64,000 bases of DNA from Terriglobales bacterium. GTDB lineage: Bacteria; Acidobacteriota; Terriglobia; Terriglobales; Acidobacteriaceae. The stretch is taken from NCBI GenBank assembly GCA_025980765.1, contig JAICXB010000001.1:62001-126000 (forward strand). The letters run 5' to 3'. Made by a program: the position numbers and the translations under genes. The notes under the pieces are model-generated. The model was given only the letters and a program-made list of their open reading frames with translations. It was not told where the DNA came from and searched no databases. This document shows, piece after piece, positions 61,787 to 64,000 of the stretch; the stretch's first letter is position 1, and every line of letters starts with the position of its first letter.

Positions 61787-62320
61787 GCTTAGCGCCTTTT
61801 TGATGTTGTTCTCAATTTCTGCGCGGCTTACCAGGCCTTCATCAGCGTCCACGATCTTGCCGCTGCGGTCGATGAAATAGGTTGTTGGCCAGCCGATTAC
61901 GCCGTAGGCGTCGCCTACTGCGTCGCGTCCTTGCAGGATGGTGTAGTTCATACCCATTTCTTTAGCGAATTTCTGGATGTTGGCTGGGCCGGAATCGTCA
62001 AGAGCTACGCCGACGATCTCCAGCCCCTGTGCGCGATATTGGTTCTGCAGTTCCACCAGCCAGGGAATTTCGACTTTGCACGGACCGCAGGTGGTTTCCC
62101 AAAAATCCAGGAGCACGGCTTTACCGCGAAAGTCGGAGAGCCTGACTTGCTTGCCTTGCAAATCTTTGAGCGCGAAATCGGGGGCCTCTTTGCCCCTGGC
62201 TTCGCTGGGCGTGAGCGCTGGCCCGGAAGGTCGCGGGCGATGCGAGCTGCGCACGCCGGCAAACAGCATGAGCGCGACTACGACGGCGACTACGATTATG
62301 GCGGCGAGATTTCGTTTCAT
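61778..62320 (-). CDS. TlpA-family thiol-disulfide oxidoreductase, variant active site
   Basis: A membrane-anchored periplasmic thioredoxin-like protein of 180 residues: N-terminal helix (LAAIIVVAVVVALMLFAGV), then a TlpA domain with APDFALKDLQGKQVRLSDFR and the cis-proline loop IGWPTTYFIDRSG. The active site reads FWETTCGPCKVEIPW, keeping CGPC but replacing the usual WC tryptophan by threonine. It lies 19 bp downstream of its paralogue in the same operon. Its stop codon lies in a repeat. Confidence 0.88.
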   Translation of the reverse strand: MKRNLAAIIVVAVVVALMLFAGVRSSHRPRPSGPALTPSEARGKEAPDFALKDLQGKQVRLSDFRGKAVLLDFWETTCGPCKVEIPWLVELQNQYRAQGLEIVGVALDDSGPANIQKFAKEMGMNYTILQGRDAVGDAYGVIGWPTTYFIDRSGKIVDADEGLVSRAEIENNIKKALSIS

Positions 62321-62339
62321 GGTTAAGTGCTTCGCGGCT

Positions 62340-62942
62340 CTATGTCTTCGACGGTGTTGTTGCAGCCGTCTTAGTTGGCTGCATTCCCGCGTTGCCGCCT
62401 GCAGCCAGCGCTTTCTTGATGTCGCTTTCGATCTCGCTGCGCTCCAGCAGGCCCGATCCGGATTCTACGATTTTGCCGCTGCGATCGATGAAGAAACTTG
62501 TGGGCAGTCCCATGGCGCCGTAGGCATCGCCGACTGAGTCCTGACCTTGCAGGATGGTGTAGTTCACGCCCATCTCTTTGGCGAACTTGCTGATGACTTC
62601 CCGAGGGGAATCGTCGAGAGCTACGCCGACAATCTCCAGCCCCTGCGGTCCGTATTGTTTTTGCAACTCGACGAACCAGGGCATCTCCACCTTGCAGGGA
62701 CCGCACCAGGTCGCCCAGAAATTCAACAGCACCGCTTTGCCGCGGAAGTCGGAAAGCTTGACCTTCTTGCCCTGAAGGTCACTGAGAACGAAGTCCGGGG
62801 CCTCGCGGCCGACCGCCTCTCCTGCGGTGAGCGACTGCGCGCCCGCTACCATCGCGGTGTTCTTGGTGGGGCGCGAACGCCATCCCGCGTACACCATCAA
62901 TGCGATCATGACCACTACGATGATTGTTGCCCTACGATTCAC
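62340..62942 (-). CDS. TlpA-family thiol-disulfide oxidoreductase, canonical site
   Basis: A 200-residue paralogue of the downstream gene with an N-terminal anchor helix (ATIIVVVMIALMVYAGW), the canonical NFWATWCGPCKVEMPW active site and cis-proline loop GLPTSFFIDRSG, and a Thr/Ala/Pro-rich C-terminal tail. It probably receives electrons from the CcdA-like protein upstream in the operon. The GTG start has a purine-rich GAGAGAGGA about ten bases upstream. Confidence 0.9.
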   Translation of the reverse strand: MNRRATIIVVVMIALMVYAGWRSRPTKNTAMVAGAQSLTAGEAVGREAPDFVLSDLQGKKVKLSDFRGKAVLLNFWATWCGPCKVEMPWFVELQKQYGPQGLEIVGVALDDSPREVISKFAKEMGVNYTILQGQDSVGDAYGAMGLPTSFFIDRSGKIVESGSGLLERSEIESDIKKALAAGGNAGMQPTKTAATTPSKT

Positions 62943-62980
62943 TCGAAATAATCCTCTCTCCCCATGATAGAAGCACGCGC

Positions 62981-63706
62981 TTACAACGCAAAGCGATTCA
63001 GGAAGCCCAGATAACCCGAAAGTACAGTGAAATGCCGGGTTACGAAGAGCGCTCCAATGACGATCAGCAACACCCCGCTGGCGACTTCCACCGCGTGCAG
63101 ATGACGGCGGAAGCGCCCGTAGAAGGCCAGAAAGCGATCAATGCCCAGGGACGTGAGCAGAAAGGGCACGGCCAGTCCCATGGAGTAAATTGCCAGCAGC
63201 ACGATGCCGCGCGAGACCGTCCGCTGCGAGGCCGCAATCGCCAGAATCGTCGCCAGAATGGGACCGATGCAGGGCGTCCAACCGAAGGCGAAGGCAAAGC
63301 CGACGAGAAACGATCCCCAGGCCGTCTTGCCGCCGCCAACGTTGTGCATGCGTTTATCAGCGTAGAGCGCACTGATCTTCAGAATCCCGGTGAGATGCAG
63401 GCCGAAGAGGATGATCACGCCTCCGGCAATCTGGCTCATCAGGCCTTTGTACTCGCGAAAGATTTTGCCCACGCTGGTGGCCGCGGCGCCCAGGGTGACA
63501 AAAACGATGGTGAATCCCAAAATGAAAGCCAGGGATTTGAGCATCACCGCGCGCAGGCGGCTGGAATCAAAATCGGTGCGGAGTTCGTCGACGGTCGCGC
63601 CGGAGATCAGCGAAACGTAGCCGGGCACCAGCGGAAGCACGCAGGGCGATAGGAAGGAAACCACTCCTGCGAGAAAGGCCGCTAAGGCAATTGGGTATGT
63701 CTGCAT
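62981..63706 (-). CDS. ccdA: CcdA/DsbD-type thiol electron transporter
   Basis: An inner membrane protein of about 241 residues with six helices that carries electrons from cytoplasmic thioredoxin to periplasmic thiol proteins. The redox cysteines lie in SFLSPCVLPLVPGY (helix one) and FGWTPCIGPILAT (helix four). It is the first gene of a four-gene operon with two TlpA proteins and a DsbD-alpha-like protein, together a split equivalent of DsbD plus cytochrome c-type thioredoxins. ATG 63706 has GGTGGAG upstream; a GTG at 63721 is an alternative. Confidence 0.92.
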   Translation of the reverse strand: MQTYPIALAAFLAGVVSFLSPCVLPLVPGYVSLISGATVDELRTDFDSSRLRAVMLKSLAFILGFTIVFVTLGAAATSVGKIFREYKGLMSQIAGGVIILFGLHLTGILKISALYADKRMHNVGGGKTAWGSFLVGFAFAFGWTPCIGPILATILAIAASQRTVSRGIVLLAIYSMGLAVPFLLTSLGIDRFLAFYGRFRRHLHAVEVASGVLLIVIGALFVTRHFTVLSGYLGFLNRFAL

Positions 63707-63958
63707 AGGCAATTGCTCCACCCTGTGAACGAACGCAAAATCAAGCTGGATTTTTGCTCGCCAGACAGGCAGGATTTCAGGATATCTTTAAGATGATGTA
63801 CTTCCCTCAAGGTTACAGGAGAACGCCAAGCAAAATATCACTTTTGCGGGGTGGAATGCACTGTAAAGGGATGAAGGTGATCGGTTAACGAGGGCTTGTC
63901 GTTTTGAGATCGTTGGCGTCTTTTGGGAGCTTACTGTTTTTAGCTTACTATCCAATGT

Positions 63959-64000
63959 GTCATTCTGAGTCCGCCACGGCGGACGAAGAACCTCCAGCGA
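63959..64000. repeat. REP-like element, cut by the window edge
   Basis: GTCATTCTGAGTCCGCC and GGCGGACGAAGAACCTCC match the left end of the element at 46504 almost exactly; the right arm would lie beyond 64000. The stretch 63707-63958 upstream of ccdA holds no gene. A weak promoter (TTGAGG ... AGATAT on the minus strand near 63800) is possible. Confidence 0.75.

Overview
The window looks like chromosomal DNA of an Acidobacteriota bacterium, probably of the Terriglobia/Koribacter type. This rests on recognised families rather than a database search: an 'acidobacterial duplicated orphan permease' (ADOP), a very large TonB-dependent receptor with an N-terminal carboxypeptidase-regulatory domain, a CHAT-TPR / sigma factor / anti-sigma set typical of the phylum, a split DsbD-like thiol pathway, moderately GC-rich coding sequence and many dispersed palindromic intergenic repeats. 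There is no phage, plasmid, transposase, rRNA or CRISPR array. Gene density is ordinary and both strands are used.

Layout. 0-3.5 kb: the 3' part of a transglutaminase-like gene, then bamA behind a good promoter. 3.8-5.0 kb: a toxin-antitoxin locus (DUF7669-type antitoxin, PIN toxin, and a small protein resembling the antitoxin tail). 5.0-10.9 kb: acyl-CoA carboxylase beta subunit, glycerophosphodiesterase, glycerol-3-phosphate dehydrogenase, a DUF1905/YdeI protein and a nucleotide-sugar epimerase. 11.0-17.6 kb: a candidate small RNA, an endonuclease/exonuclease/phosphatase protein coupled to a phospholipase-D/cardiolipin-synthase protein, pntAA without its partners, a Tat-exported aminotransferase, a GlsB-like protein and an EamA transporter. 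17.6-18.9 kb: a HigB/HigA-type module between two direct repeat copies. 19-32.9 kb: rpsA with a long leader, a HIT protein, ADOP, glnS, a serine hydrolase, an ATP-dependent DNA ligase and a cation-diffusion facilitator.

33-36 kb: an envelope cluster (BON protein, DUF4142, cupredoxin lipoprotein, DUF2231). 35.8-44.7 kb: a 1144-residue GH18-like/NodB/GT2 fusion, a DinB protein, an M13 peptidase, cysS and a DUF3037 protein. 44.7-49.2 kb: two tandem secreted Ig/lectin-like paralogues with matching leaders and terminators among nested palindromes, then an orphan periplasmic binding protein. 49.2-60.5 kb: a metallophosphoesterase, a TonB receptor, and diverging from it a CHAT-TPR protein, sigma factor, anti-sigma factor and two small secreted proteins, one with an HExxH motif. 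60.7-64 kb: tRNA-Val(GAC), then a four-gene ccdA-tlpA-tlpA-dsbD(N) operon.

The best candidate for an undescribed system is the CHAT/sigma/anti-sigma locus, read here as a possible protease-gated envelope signalling switch. The second is the three-part PIN toxin-antitoxin locus. Most intergenic space is occupied by at least six families of dispersed inverted repeats, and several genes end inside such repeats.
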